Positions 36,388-44,407 of a stretch of DNA of 64,000 nucleotides are shown in pieces; the first letter of the stretch is position 1; every line of letters begins with the position of its first letter. Source of the DNA: Fimbriimonadaceae bacterium (GTDB taxonomy: Bacteria > Armatimonadota > Fimbriimonadia > Fimbriimonadales > Fimbriimonadaceae). Both the position numbers and the translations under genes were made by a program. The notes under the pieces are model-generated. The model ran no database searches. It was given only the letters and a program-made list of their open reading frames with translations, and was not told the DNA's origin. The stretch is taken from positions 372,001 to 436,000 of the forward strand of contig JALHNM010000001.1 of the NCBI GenBank assembly GCA_022843485.1. The letters run 5' to 3'.

Positions 36388-36621
36388 ATGCCTATCGTCC
36401 GCGTCCGCGTGATGCTCAAACCGTCCTTACTCGACTCAGCCGGGCGGACGGTGCTGGGTTCGTTGCACAAACTTGGATTTTCCGAGGTCGATCAAGCCCG
36501 CATTGGCAAAGTCGTCGAGCTCCACCTGACCGAGTACGACGAGGATCGCGTGCGCGAGATGTGCGCCAAGCTCCTGACGAACCCCGTCATCGAGGACTTC
36601 GAGATCGAGGCCCTCCCTTGA
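36388..36621 (+). CDS. purS: Phosphoribosylformylglycinamidine synthase subunit PurS
   Basis: This 77-aa protein matches PurS over its full length: IVRVRVMLKPSLLDSAGRTV, LGSLHKLGFSEVDQARIGKV and VREMCAKLLTNPVIEDFEIE. PurS bridges PurQ and PurL in the fourth step of purine synthesis. The ATG at 36388 follows CAGAAT by 5 nt, so it is probably leaderless. The stop overlaps the purQ TTG start (TTGA). No purL is adjacent within the window. Confidence 0.94.
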   Translation: MPIVRVRVMLKPSLLDSAGRTVLGSLHKLGFSEVDQARIGKVVELHLTEYDEDRVREMCAKLLTNPVIEDFEIEALP

Positions 36622-37298
36622 GGGTCGCCGTCCTCCGCTTCCCGGGCTCCAACTGCGACCAGGACGCGCTCCACGCCCTCCAGGATGATCTGGGCCTCAA
36701 GGTCGGGTACGTCTGGCACACCGAGACCTCGCTCGCCGGGTACGACGGGGTGTTCGTGCCCGGTGGCTTCTCGTACGGCGACTACCTCCGATGCGGCGCG
36801 ATGGCCGCCCGGGCGCCGGTGATGGACGAAGTGCGCCGGTTCGCCGCTGAGGGCCGTCCGGTGATCGGCGCGTGCAACGGGTTCCAGATCCTGTGCGAGG
36901 CCGGGCTCCTGCCCGGGGCGCTCGTCGCGAACGAGGGCCAGAAGTTCGTCTGCCGAGACGTGTGGCTCGAGGCCGTCGACCGCACGTCCCGCTGGACTCG
37001 GGGGGTCGAGCGGCCGATCCGCCTGCCGATCGCGCACGGCGAAGGCCGGTACGTCTGCGAGCCCGAGGACCTCGCCCGGGTGGAGGGCGAAGGGCGGGTG
37101 GCCTTCCGCTACGTCGGCGGGCCCGACGGCGGCCCCGGTAACCCGAACGGGTCGATGGACGACATCGCGGGCGTCTTGAACCCAGCGGGCAACGTTCTGG
37201 GACTGATGCCCCACCCCGAGAGGGCGACGAAGGCCATCCTTGGCGGGACGGACGGACGGCTCGTGCTCGCAGGGTTCCAGATGGCCCTGGTGAGCTAG
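36618..37298 (+). CDS. purQ: Phosphoribosylformylglycinamidine synthase glutaminase subunit PurQ
   Basis: The 226-aa class I glutamine amidotransferase has VAVLRFPGSNCDQDALHAL, FVPGGFSYGDYLRCGAMAA, the nucleophilic cysteine in IGACNGFQILCEAGLLPGAL, and the His/Glu pair in GLMPHPERA. It delivers ammonia to PurL. The TTG start at 36618 overlaps the purS stop, so translation is coupled. A 14-bp palindrome follows the stop. Confidence 0.95.
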   Translation: MRVAVLRFPGSNCDQDALHALQDDLGLKVGYVWHTETSLAGYDGVFVPGGFSYGDYLRCGAMAARAPVMDEVRRFAAEGRPVIGACNGFQILCEAGLLPGALVANEGQKFVCRDVWLEAVDRTSRWTRGVERPIRLPIAHGEGRYVCEPEDLARVEGEGRVAFRYVGGPDGGPGNPNGSMDDIAGVLNPAGNVLGLMPHPERATKAILGGTDGRLVLAGFQMALVS

Positions 37299-37305
37299 GG
37301 CCGAA

Positions 37306-37319
37306 CGGACGGCCGTCCG
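37306..37319. other. Perfect 14-bp palindrome CGGACGGCCGTCCG
   Basis: This zero-loop dyad lies 8 nt after the purQ stop and 20 nt before the NlpC/P60 gene. It could be a regulator binding site for the latter or chance in GC-rich DNA. The 40-nt gap also contains GAATAGT, a possible -10 box. Confidence 0.35.
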
Positions 37320-37338
37320 AGAATAGTCCCTAACTGCG

Positions 37339-38097
37339 ATGAGAGCGCTCCTCCTTGTGACCGGCTTAGCCCTGGCGTGTGCCCAGGCCGGTGCCCAGAC
37401 CGCGACCGCGGGCGAAGCGGCCGGTCGGGTGATCGGCAAGCTGGGTCAGGCCGTCGCCGAGACCCCGATCCGCTCGGCGGCCACGACCCGCTCGCGCGTG
37501 TTCTCGACGACCCGCCGGTTCCAGTACCTCATCGTAAACCCGACCCGGCACGAGGGCTGGCTCGCCGTCAAGCTCCAGAACGGGCGCCAGGGCTATATCC
37601 TCGCCGACAAGGTGGCCCGGCTGCCGTACGACGTGCGCATGGACGCCCCGGCCCCGACCGCCCCGCCCCGGGGCAACGCCGCCTCGCGCACCGGGACGAG
37701 CGGCCGGCCCGCCGTGGACGAGATGCTCCAGTACTCGTTCCGCTATGTTGGGACCCCCTACCGCTGGGGCGGCAACAGCCTGAGCAACGGGATCGACTGC
37801 AGCGGGTTCGTCCAGCAGCTCTTCGGCAAGGTCGGGGTCGACCTCCCGCGGACCGCCGCCCAGCAAGCCCTCGTCGGCACGGCGGTCGAGCGGATCGAGC
37901 ACCTGCGCCCGGGCGACCGGCTCTACTTCTGGGAGCACCGCCGCAACAAGATCGGCCACACGGGCATCTTCCTCGGGTTTCAAGGCGACGGCCGGGCGTA
38001 CTTCATCCACTCGAGCTCCGGCCGGCGAGGTGTCCAGACCGACGACCTCGCGAACCCCAAGTGGCGCAACCTCCTCGTCGCCGCCCGTCGCGACTAG
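37339..38097 (+). CDS. Secreted NlpC/P60 cell-wall peptidase with SH3-like domain
   Basis: The 252-aa protein has a signal peptide (ALLLVTGLALACAQAGAQTA), then an SH3b-like domain (about 40-105) with GWLAVKLQNGRQGYILADKV, a proline-rich linker and an NlpC/P60 domain. YVGTPYRWGGNSLSNGIDCS carries the catalytic cysteine, and KIGHTGIFLGFQG the histidine; FIHSSS provides the third polar position. It should cleave gamma-D-Glu-diamino acid bonds in peptidoglycan peptides. It is convergent with the DUF1611 gene. Confidence 0.92.
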   Translation: MRALLLVTGLALACAQAGAQTATAGEAAGRVIGKLGQAVAETPIRSAATTRSRVFSTTRRFQYLIVNPTRHEGWLAVKLQNGRQGYILADKVARLPYDVRMDAPAPTAPPRGNAASRTGTSGRPAVDEMLQYSFRYVGTPYRWGGNSLSNGIDCSGFVQQLFGKVGVDLPRTAAQQALVGTAVERIEHLRPGDRLYFWEHRRNKIGHTGIFLGFQGDGRAYFIHSSSGRRGVQTDDLANPKWRNLLVAARRD

Positions 38098-38190
38098 CCT
38101 CGTTCCCCAGCACGCGGTCGGCTTGGCCGGAATCGCGGACGACTCCAAGGGTTGACGGCCACTGCGCTGGGGTCGGAGTGGACCAGGCGG

Positions 38191-39219
38191 TCAGGCGAGG
38201 AGGGCGTCGAGGAGGCGGGCGGGGCTTTGGCGGACGGGGTCGACGGTGGGCCAGCCCGTCTCGGCCTCGTGCTCCCGGAGCGCCCGATCAGCTTCGTCCG
38301 GCGTCATGTGGCCCGTGTTGAGGGCGAGTGCGGACGTGGTCGGCCGGGGATAGACGCCCCCCGCGGAGCCGAGGTCCTCGTACATCCCGGCGAGGTCGCG
38401 CAACGGTGGGATCCGCAGCCACTCGAGGCGCGGCGGGTGGTCCATCCCGGCCCGGTGGCAGAGCACGAGGTGCGTCGGGCAGGCCCCGCGCAGGAGGGGG
38501 AGGTTCGCCGAACTCCCGGGGTGGACGAGCGACCCCTGGCCCTCCACAAGCACCAAGTCGGCGTCCGAAGCCGCGAGGACGGCCTGCTCCACCGCCCCCG
38601 ACGCGTAGTCGAGTCGCACCGCGTCCAGCGGCACCCCCGAGCCCATGATCGTGATACCGATCTGTCCGGTGGCGACAAAGGCGACCCGAACCCCCCGTTC
38701 CCGGGCGAGACGGTAGACCTCGAGCCCGGCCGTCATCTTCCCGACGCTCATGTCGCTCCCCACGAAGAGGGCGCGCCGGTTGCCGAGCGACCGGGCCGCC
38801 CCGGTGCCGACCCCGATGCCTGGCGGTTCGGTCCGCACGTCCCAGATCCATTGCGACGGCTCCTCGACCGTGTAGCGGGGGCCGAGCCGGTCGTGGAGGC
38901 CGTTCACGAGCGAGAACCCAAGGTGTACGGCATGGTCGAGCACCGGCCACCACTCCAGCGGGATGAGCCCACCGGGAGGGGCGATCCCCAGGACGAGAAC
39001 GTTCGCCCCGGCCGCTCGGGCCGCCTCGACGCTCGGCACGATCGGGCACGGCCGGTCGATCTCGGTGAGAGCCACCAGGTCGGTCCCGGCGTGCACCGAA
39101 TCGACCACGCACACCACCTCGTGCGGCGAATAGCGCAAGAGGCCGAGGCCCATCTTGCCCGTTTGGGCTTCGAACGCCCCTTCCATATAGATCGCGAGCC
39201 GGTCACTGGGCTGGAGCAT
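38191..39219 (-). CDS. DUF1611 P-loop protein, DgcN-like (N-acetyl-D-glutamate pathway)
   Basis: The 342-aa protein has an N-terminal Rossmann-like region and a P-loop domain with GSDMSVGKMTAGLEVYRLAR, VAFVATGQIGITIMGSGVPL, DAVRLDYASGAVEQAVLAA and VLVEGQGSLVHPGSSANLPL. This is the DUF1611 signature of DgcN, described as an N-acetyltransferase for D-glutamate, often paired with an epimerase DgcA; no DgcA is next to it here. TAACCT 7 nt before ATG 39219 selects this start over an in-frame ATG 30 nt upstream. It follows acs by 26 nt and faces a gamma-D-Glu peptidase gene. Confidence 0.85.
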   Translation of the reverse strand: MLQPSDRLAIYMEGAFEAQTGKMGLGLLRYSPHEVVCVVDSVHAGTDLVALTEIDRPCPIVPSVEAARAAGANVLVLGIAPPGGLIPLEWWPVLDHAVHLGFSLVNGLHDRLGPRYTVEEPSQWIWDVRTEPPGIGVGTGAARSLGNRRALFVGSDMSVGKMTAGLEVYRLARERGVRVAFVATGQIGITIMGSGVPLDAVRLDYASGAVEQAVLAASDADLVLVEGQGSLVHPGSSANLPLLRGACPTHLVLCHRAGMDHPPRLEWLRIPPLRDLAGMYEDLGSAGGVYPRPTTSALALNTGHMTPDEADRALREHEAETGWPTVDPVRQSPARLLDALLA

Positions 39220-39245
39220 CGACCCGAGGTTACCGCCCGGACGCC

Positions 39246-41306
39246 TCAACCCTCAGCACTCTCGTACTTGTCCTTCAAGGTCGCCACGACGCCCGGGTCG
39301 GCGAGGGTGGTCGTGTCACCGAGCGCCCGGCCCTCCGCTACGTCGCGTAAGAGCCGTCGCATGATCTTGCCGGACCGGGTCTTGGGGAGCTCGGCGCAAA
39401 CGACGAGGTCGTCCGGCCGGGCGATGGCCCCGATTTTGTGGGCCACGTGGGCCTTGATCGCGGCCTCGGTCTCTGGCCCAGGCGCGAACCCGGCCCGCAG
39501 GATCACGAACGCCGCGATGGCTTGGCCCTTGATTTCGTGGGCCCGGCCGATGACCGCCGCCTCGGCCACCGCCGGATGGTCGACGAGGGCGCTCTCGACC
39601 TCCATCGTCGAGATGTTGTGCCCGCTGACGAGCATAACGTCGTCGATACGGCCGAGCAGCCAGAAGTATCCGTCTTCGTCCACGCGGGTGCCGTCACCTG
39701 GGAAGTAGGCCCCGGGCAGTCGGCTCCAGTAGACCTGGCGGTAGCGGGCGGGGTCGCCCCAGATGCCGCGGAGCATCGAGGGCCAAGGCTGGGTGACGGC
39801 GAGGATCCCGGTCACGGCCGGACCGGTCGCCGGGGCCTCCCCTCCAGCCGCGCAGGCCACAAAACCCATCGCCCCATGGATCGGGGTCACGTCCCGGCCG
39901 GTCTCGTCGAAGACGGCGGTCCTGATTCCGGGGAAGGGTTGGGTCGCGGACCCGGGCTTGGTGGCGGTGATCCCGGGCAGCGGGGTGACCATGATCGCCC
40001 CGGTCTCGGTCTGCCACCAGGTGTCCACGACCGGGCACCGCTCTCCCCCGATGACCCGGTGGTACCAGAGCCAGGCCTCCGGGTTGATCGGCTCGCCGAC
40101 CGACCCCAGGAGGCGGAGCGAGGAGAGGTCGCACCGTTCGGTGTACTCGTCGCCCCACTTCATGAACGTGCGGATCGCGGTAGGGGCGGTGTACAGGATC
40201 GTGACGCCGTGCTTCTCGACCGTCCGCCAGAACCGGTCCTTGTCGGGCGTGTCCGGACTCCCCTCGTAGACCACCTGCGTCACCCCGTTCGCCATCGGCC
40301 CGTAGACGACGTAGCTGTGGCCCGTGACCCATCCGCAGTCGGCCGTGCACCAATAGACGTCGTCCGGCTTGAGGTCGAACACCCATTGGGTGGTCGCATA
40401 GGTCTGGGTGAGGTACCCGCCCGTCGTGTGGACGATCCCCTTCGGCTTGCCCGTCGAGCCGCTCGTATAGAGGATGAACAGCAGGGCTTCGCTGTCCATC
40501 GGTTCGCACGGGCAATCGACCGACTGGGACGGCACCAGGTCGGCCCACCGCACGTCGCGCCCCTCGACCCACACGCCCTGGTCGTACTCAGGTGTGCCTG
40601 CGGTGGACTGCGGCCCAGGGGCCCCCAGCGCGGAACCCACGCGCTCGTAGACCAGGACCCGTTCGACGGTAGGGCACCCGAGGGCCAGGGCTTCGTCGGC
40701 GATGCGCTTCAGTTCGACGACCCCTCCCCGCCGCCACCCTCCGTCGGCGGTGACGAGCACTTTCGCCCCGGCGTCGTTGATCCGCTCGTGGAGCGATTCG
40801 GCCGAGAACCCGCCGAAGACCACCGAGTGCGCCGCCCCGATCCGGGCGCACGCGAGCATGACCATCGGTAGCTCCGGCACCATTGGCATGTAGACGCACA
40901 CCCGGTCCCCTTTGCCCACACCCAGGGCCTTGAGGGCATTCCCTATCCGCGAGACCTCGTCCCGCACCTGGGCGTACGTGAACCGCCGGACATCCCCGGG
41001 CTCCCCCTCCCCGATAAGGGCGACCTTGTCCCCCAGACCGGCCTCGACGTGCCGGTCGACGCAGTTGAAGCACGCGTTGAGCCGCCCCCCGACGAACCAC
41101 TTCGCGAACGGCGGCTCCCACTCCAAGGCCGTGTGCCAGGGCTCGGCCCAATCGAGCCGCCGGGCCCACCCTTCCCAGAAGCCGACCGGGTCCGCCGCGG
41201 CCTCGGCGTAGACGCCAGGGTCGGCCACGTTCGCGCGGGCGCGAAAGGCGTCCGATGGCGGGAAACTCGGCGAGTCGCCGAGGACGGTGCGGGGGGTGTC
41301 TGACAT
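39246..41306 (-). CDS. acs: Acetyl-CoA synthetase (AMP-forming)
   Basis: The 686-aa adenylating enzyme activates acetate to acetyl-CoA. It carries the Acs N-terminal domain (DPVGFWEGWARRLDWAEPW), the AMP-binding loop ILYTSGSTGKPKGIVHTTGG, WCTADCGWVTGHSYVVYGPM, DTWWQTETGAIMVTPLPG, the hinge GRIDDVMLVSGHNISTMEVE and the C-terminal catalytic Lys in PKTRSGKIMRRLLRDV, the classic acetylation-regulated site. TAGAAT and an AAGGA ribosome-binding site precede ATG 41306. Confidence 0.96.
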   Translation of the reverse strand: MSDTPRTVLGDSPSFPPSDAFRARANVADPGVYAEAAADPVGFWEGWARRLDWAEPWHTALEWEPPFAKWFVGGRLNACFNCVDRHVEAGLGDKVALIGEGEPGDVRRFTYAQVRDEVSRIGNALKALGVGKGDRVCVYMPMVPELPMVMLACARIGAAHSVVFGGFSAESLHERINDAGAKVLVTADGGWRRGGVVELKRIADEALALGCPTVERVLVYERVGSALGAPGPQSTAGTPEYDQGVWVEGRDVRWADLVPSQSVDCPCEPMDSEALLFILYTSGSTGKPKGIVHTTGGYLTQTYATTQWVFDLKPDDVYWCTADCGWVTGHSYVVYGPMANGVTQVVYEGSPDTPDKDRFWRTVEKHGVTILYTAPTAIRTFMKWGDEYTERCDLSSLRLLGSVGEPINPEAWLWYHRVIGGERCPVVDTWWQTETGAIMVTPLPGITATKPGSATQPFPGIRTAVFDETGRDVTPIHGAMGFVACAAGGEAPATGPAVTGILAVTQPWPSMLRGIWGDPARYRQVYWSRLPGAYFPGDGTRVDEDGYFWLLGRIDDVMLVSGHNISTMEVESALVDHPAVAEAAVIGRAHEIKGQAIAAFVILRAGFAPGPETEAAIKAHVAHKIGAIARPDDLVVCAELPKTRSGKIMRRLLRDVAEGRALGDTTTLADPGVVATLKDKYESAEG

Positions 41307-41391
41307 CGGTGTCCTTGCCGGCTGATTCTATCCCTACCGCCGTGCACCGGATGCTCGGTGACACCCGTCCCATACCCTGGAGGCGAGATCG

Positions 41392-42063
41392 GTGTTCCAG
41401 GTCAGTTCGTGCGTCGGGTTGCTCGCGCGGGAGCCCATGGGGGCCGTGCAGTTCTACGAGCGGGCGTTCGGGATGCGTTGGGTGGGGAGCGAGCACGGGA
41501 TCGAGCTCAGCGCTGGCCCGTTGCGCCTCTTCGTCGATCCCGGCGAGCCGCGACCATTGGTGCTTGAGCTCTTGACGCCAGACCTCGAGGTCGCTCGACG
41601 GAGAGTCGCCGCGTTCGGGTTCGAGCGGCTCCTCTGGGAGGGGGTTGGCCGCACGAACCTCGTCCGCGACCCGTTCGGCCTCTTGTGGAACGTGTTCGAG
41701 GACCCTCACGCCTTCGGGCCCCCGGACCTCGAGCCGCCCGAGGTGGGGGTCGCCAAGGCCTGTGTCGGGGGCCTCGTGCCCGACCCCGGGCACGTGGCTT
41801 CGTTCTACGCCCGGGTGCTCGAGTCCGCCCCCAACCGGCTGACCGACAACTCGTGGGCCGTCGACTCGGGGGGCATGCGGGCTCGGTTCCGCTACAGCGA
41901 GCGGGTTTCGCCCGCGATCTGGCTCACCGAGGCGCCGGCAGACGGCCTCCGTCGGGAGGGGGTCGCCGAGTCCGACCCCGGCGTGTTCGTCGACCCCTTC
42001 GGCGTGGCCTGGTGCGTCGAACTCGGCGAGAAGCCGACCCACGCGGCCGTCACCCCTCTATAA
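41392..42063 (+). CDS. VOC-fold (glyoxalase/dioxygenase superfamily) protein
   Basis: The 223-aa protein has two VOC modules: residues about 1-110 (FYERAFGMRWVGSEHGIELS ... RDPFGLLWNVFED) and 120-215 (FYARVLESAP ... VDPFGVAWCVELG). The paired D-P-F-G-x-x-W motifs are typical. Metal ligands are not obvious, so enzymatic activity is uncertain. The GTG start at 41392 is preceded by TACCCT and a GGAGG site. The stop codon is part of the -10 box of the next gene. Confidence 0.78.
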   Translation: MFQVSSCVGLLAREPMGAVQFYERAFGMRWVGSEHGIELSAGPLRLFVDPGEPRPLVLELLTPDLEVARRRVAAFGFERLLWEGVGRTNLVRDPFGLLWNVFEDPHAFGPPDLEPPEVGVAKACVGGLVPDPGHVASFYARVLESAPNRLTDNSWAVDSGGMRARFRYSERVSPAIWLTEAPADGLRREGVAESDPGVFVDPFGVAWCVELGEKPTHAAVTPL

Positions 42064-42072
42064 TCGAGCCCT

Positions 42073-42576
42073 ATGGTGCTGATGGTCGAGTTCGCCCGCT
42101 TCGCCGAGGAAGCCCGGCGGCACTGCCCCGGGGCCGTCGCCTACCTGCGCTCCGCGGCCGAGAGCACGCTCGTCTCGGCCTTCGACCCCGGCTCCAGGGT
42201 GCTCGTCCGGAGCTCCACGACCCTACCCATCGACCAGGCCCAGAACGCCCTGCTCGGCGCCGGGCTGCAGGTGGGCCAGGGCCATTGGGTGGCGGGGGAG
42301 GGTCATGAGGACGATGCGCTCTCCCGTCCGCTCTGGGTCGCCGCCGTCTCTTACCGGAGCCACGAGGACCGTCCGGGGCTCTGGGTGGACGCGAGCTTCG
42401 AGGAACGGAGCGCTGGGGACGTGCTCAACCACCTGCACGAGGAGTTCCGGCGCGAGGGGTCGCTCAGCGATGTCCCGATCGAGGACTTCATCCGGCTGGC
42501 CGACCCGAACGTCGTGCTCCTCTCGCCGGACGACCTCCGCCACTTCGCCCAGGAGCGGGAGCGGCCCGTCGAATGA
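42073..42576 (+). CDS. Hypothetical protein (167 aa)
   Basis: The protein starts MVLMVEFARFAEEARRHCPG and is a mix of helix and beta-strand with no signal or membrane segment. A WVAAVSYRSHEDRPGLWVDA strand region and a DPNVVLLSPDDLRHFAQERE C-terminus are visible. I do not recognise the family. TATAAT, a perfect -10 box, lies 8 nt before ATG 42073 and overlaps the previous stop, so it likely has its own leaderless transcript. Confidence 0.7.
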   Translation: MVLMVEFARFAEEARRHCPGAVAYLRSAAESTLVSAFDPGSRVLVRSSTTLPIDQAQNALLGAGLQVGQGHWVAGEGHEDDALSRPLWVAAVSYRSHEDRPGLWVDASFEERSAGDVLNHLHEEFRREGSLSDVPIEDFIRLADPNVVLLSPDDLRHFAQERERPVE

Positions 42577-42632
42577 CGGCCCAGTCTGCAACCCCCGACC
42601 GCCCCGGCCCGTCAACAGGCTAGGACACTTTG

Positions 42633-43001
42633 ATGACCGCTGAACAAGAACGCACCTGGGGCATGCTGTCCCACGCCCTCCCGCTTGCCGCCACGCTCGT
42701 GACTGGGTTCGGCTGGCTGGCCGCCTTGGCGATCTATATGATCCACAAGGACAAGTCGCGGTTCGTGGCGTTCCATGCGTTCCAGGCGATGCTCTTCCAA
42801 ATCGCGTTGTTCGTAGTGATGGCCGTCGGAGTCATCGCGTTCATCACCGTCATCGGCATCCCAGTCGCCTTCCTTATCTGGATCGCGGCGGCGATCGCGG
42901 GGCTCATCTACCCGATTCTCGCCGCGATCAAGGCGAACGAGGGCCAGGTCTACGCCCTGCCCATCGTCGGCGACGTCGCGCGGCGGACGACCGGGGTCTA
43001 G
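42633..43001 (+). CDS. DUF4870-type small membrane protein
   Basis: The 122-aa protein has WGMLSHALPLAATLVTGFGW (TM1), then KDKSRFVAFHAFQAMLFQIA, the amphipathic signature of DUF4870/Tic20-like proteins, TM2 (ALFVVMAVGVIAFITVIG) and TM3 (AFLIWIAAAIAGLIYPILAA). It is an integral membrane protein of unknown function. The second of two tandem start codons (ATG 42633) is chosen because AGGA lies 7 nt before it. Its last 4 nt overlap the convergent Gfo/Idh gene. Confidence 0.85.
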   Translation: MTAEQERTWGMLSHALPLAATLVTGFGWLAALAIYMIHKDKSRFVAFHAFQAMLFQIALFVVMAVGVIAFITVIGIPVAFLIWIAAAIAGLIYPILAAIKANEGQVYALPIVGDVARRTTGV

Positions 43002-44251
43002 GCTAACGACCGACCCGGCGTCGGCACGGGCGCGACCGGCATCTGCCCGAACTCCAGCGTGTCGGGGACGAGCGAGGCCTCAGACGCCATCAGCTCGTCC
43101 CAGGTCACCTCTTGCCCGGTGTACGCGGCCGTCCGCACCATGATCGCGCTCATCGTGCTCTCCGCGACTTGCTTGGCCTCGTTGATCGGGGTGCCGGTGC
43201 GGATCGCCCGGATCAGGGCGATGTGCTCTTCGACGTAGGGGTTCGGTCGCGGCCCTTCGAAACGGTAGGCGTTTTCCCCCTTTATCCAGCCCGCGGCGTT
43301 CGAGCGGCCCTTTGTGCCGATGAGGAGCTCGCCGACCTTCGTGGCCGTCCCGTCCTGCTGGCGGCACATGCTCGTGACGACCGCTCCGTTCGGGTACTCG
43401 AGTTCGACGGCGAAGTGGTCGAACACGTGCCCATAGGCCGGGTCTGTGCGGACCTGCCTCCCGCCCGTGCCGAAGGCTTTGACTGGCGTCGCCCCGAGGG
43501 CCCAGTTGATGACGTCGATGTTGTGGATGTGCTGTTCGACCGGTTGGTCCCCGCTGAGCCAGGTGAAGTAGAGCCAGTTGCGGATCTGCCACTCGACGTC
43601 GCTCCACTCCGCCTTTCGGGGGTACATCCAGAGCCCGCCCTGGTTCCAGTGGCAACTGCCCGCCACGACCTCGCCGATCGCCCCGTCACGGATGCGAGCG
43701 ATCACGTCACGGTAGCCCGGTTCGTATCGCCTTTGCGTCCCGGCGACGATGCTGAGCCCCTTCTCGCGGGCCGTCTCGCCGCTCGCGATGACGCTGCGCA
43801 CGCCCGGAGCGTCGACGGCGACCGGCTTCTCCATGAACACGTGCTTGCCCGCTTCGACCGCCGCGGCCAGGTGCGCAGGCCGGAACCCGGGGGGCGCGGT
43901 CAGGATCACGACGTCGACCCCGCTGCCGATGACCTTGCGGTAGGCGTCGAACCCGCTGAACATGGTCTCGCCGGTGACTTGGTAGCGTTCACCGAGGCCT
44001 GCCTTCAGGTCCGCGGCCGAGGACTCGAGACGGTCGGCGAAGAGGTCGCCCATGGCCGTGAGGGTAAGGCCCTCGATCGAGCCGACGCAGTCGCGGGCGG
44101 CCCCGGTCCCCCGGCCTCCACACCCGATCAATCCGACCTTGAGGCGGTCGGAACCGACGACGTGGGGGAAGGCGATCGGGCTCATCATGGTCAGAGTCGT
44201 AGCCGCCGAAGCGGCGAGGAAATCGCGCCGGGAGAGGCGGGTGCCAGGCAT
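42998..44251 (-). CDS. Tat-exported Gfo/Idh/MocA-family oxidoreductase
   Basis: The 417-aa protein begins with a twin-arginine signal (LSRRDFLAASAATTLTMMSP). The NAD(P)-binding domain follows with KVGLIGCGGRGTGAARDCVG and the EKPVA motif (KHVFMEKPVAVDAPG). The GFO_IDH_MocA C-terminal domain has HWNQGGLWMYPRK, GDQPVEQHIHNIDVINWALG and the H-N-x-D catalytic region. This group usually acts on carbohydrates outside the cytoplasm; the exact substrate is unknown. TATGAT lies 9 nt before ATG 44251. A paired-hairpin repeat follows upstream of the gene. Confidence 0.92.
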   Translation of the reverse strand: MPGTRLSRRDFLAASAATTLTMMSPIAFPHVVGSDRLKVGLIGCGGRGTGAARDCVGSIEGLTLTAMGDLFADRLESSAADLKAGLGERYQVTGETMFSGFDAYRKVIGSGVDVVILTAPPGFRPAHLAAAVEAGKHVFMEKPVAVDAPGVRSVIASGETAREKGLSIVAGTQRRYEPGYRDVIARIRDGAIGEVVAGSCHWNQGGLWMYPRKAEWSDVEWQIRNWLYFTWLSGDQPVEQHIHNIDVINWALGATPVKAFGTGGRQVRTDPAYGHVFDHFAVELEYPNGAVVTSMCRQQDGTATKVGELLIGTKGRSNAAGWIKGENAYRFEGPRPNPYVEEHIALIRAIRTGTPINEAKQVAESTMSAIMVRTAAYTGQEVTWDELMASEASLVPDTLEFGQMPVAPVPTPGRSLA

Positions 44252-44303
44252 GGTTCGGCCATCATACTCGGCTCCGGCTACGTTTTGGCCAGTGAATCGG
44301 AGC

Positions 44304-44349
44304 GCGGAGCTCCCGCTCCGCCCCCCGGTCCGCGGAGCTCCTGCTCCGC
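44304..44349. repeat. Paired-hairpin repeat, copy 2
   Basis: Two hairpins, GCGGAGC-TCCC-GCTCCGC (44304-44321) and GCGGAGC-TCCT-GCTCCGC (44332-44349), are joined by a CCCCCGGTCC linker. Spacing and outer bases match copy 1 at 17704-17748 exactly, while the inner stem triplets differ and remain complementary. It fills most of the 156-nt gap between the Gfo/Idh and SUMF1-like genes; nothing else is seen in that gap. Confidence 0.75.
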
Positions 44350-44407
44350 AGGGTCTATAGCCGAACCTGACCCCCTTGCCCGTTCAGGGCCGCCCGTGGC
44401 CCGGCCC

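Noticed and set aside
38152-39708. A 518-residue plus-strand open frame over DUF1611 and acs
   Set aside because: Composition is Arg/Pro/His-rich without any domain, and both minus-strand genes beneath it have clear family motifs.
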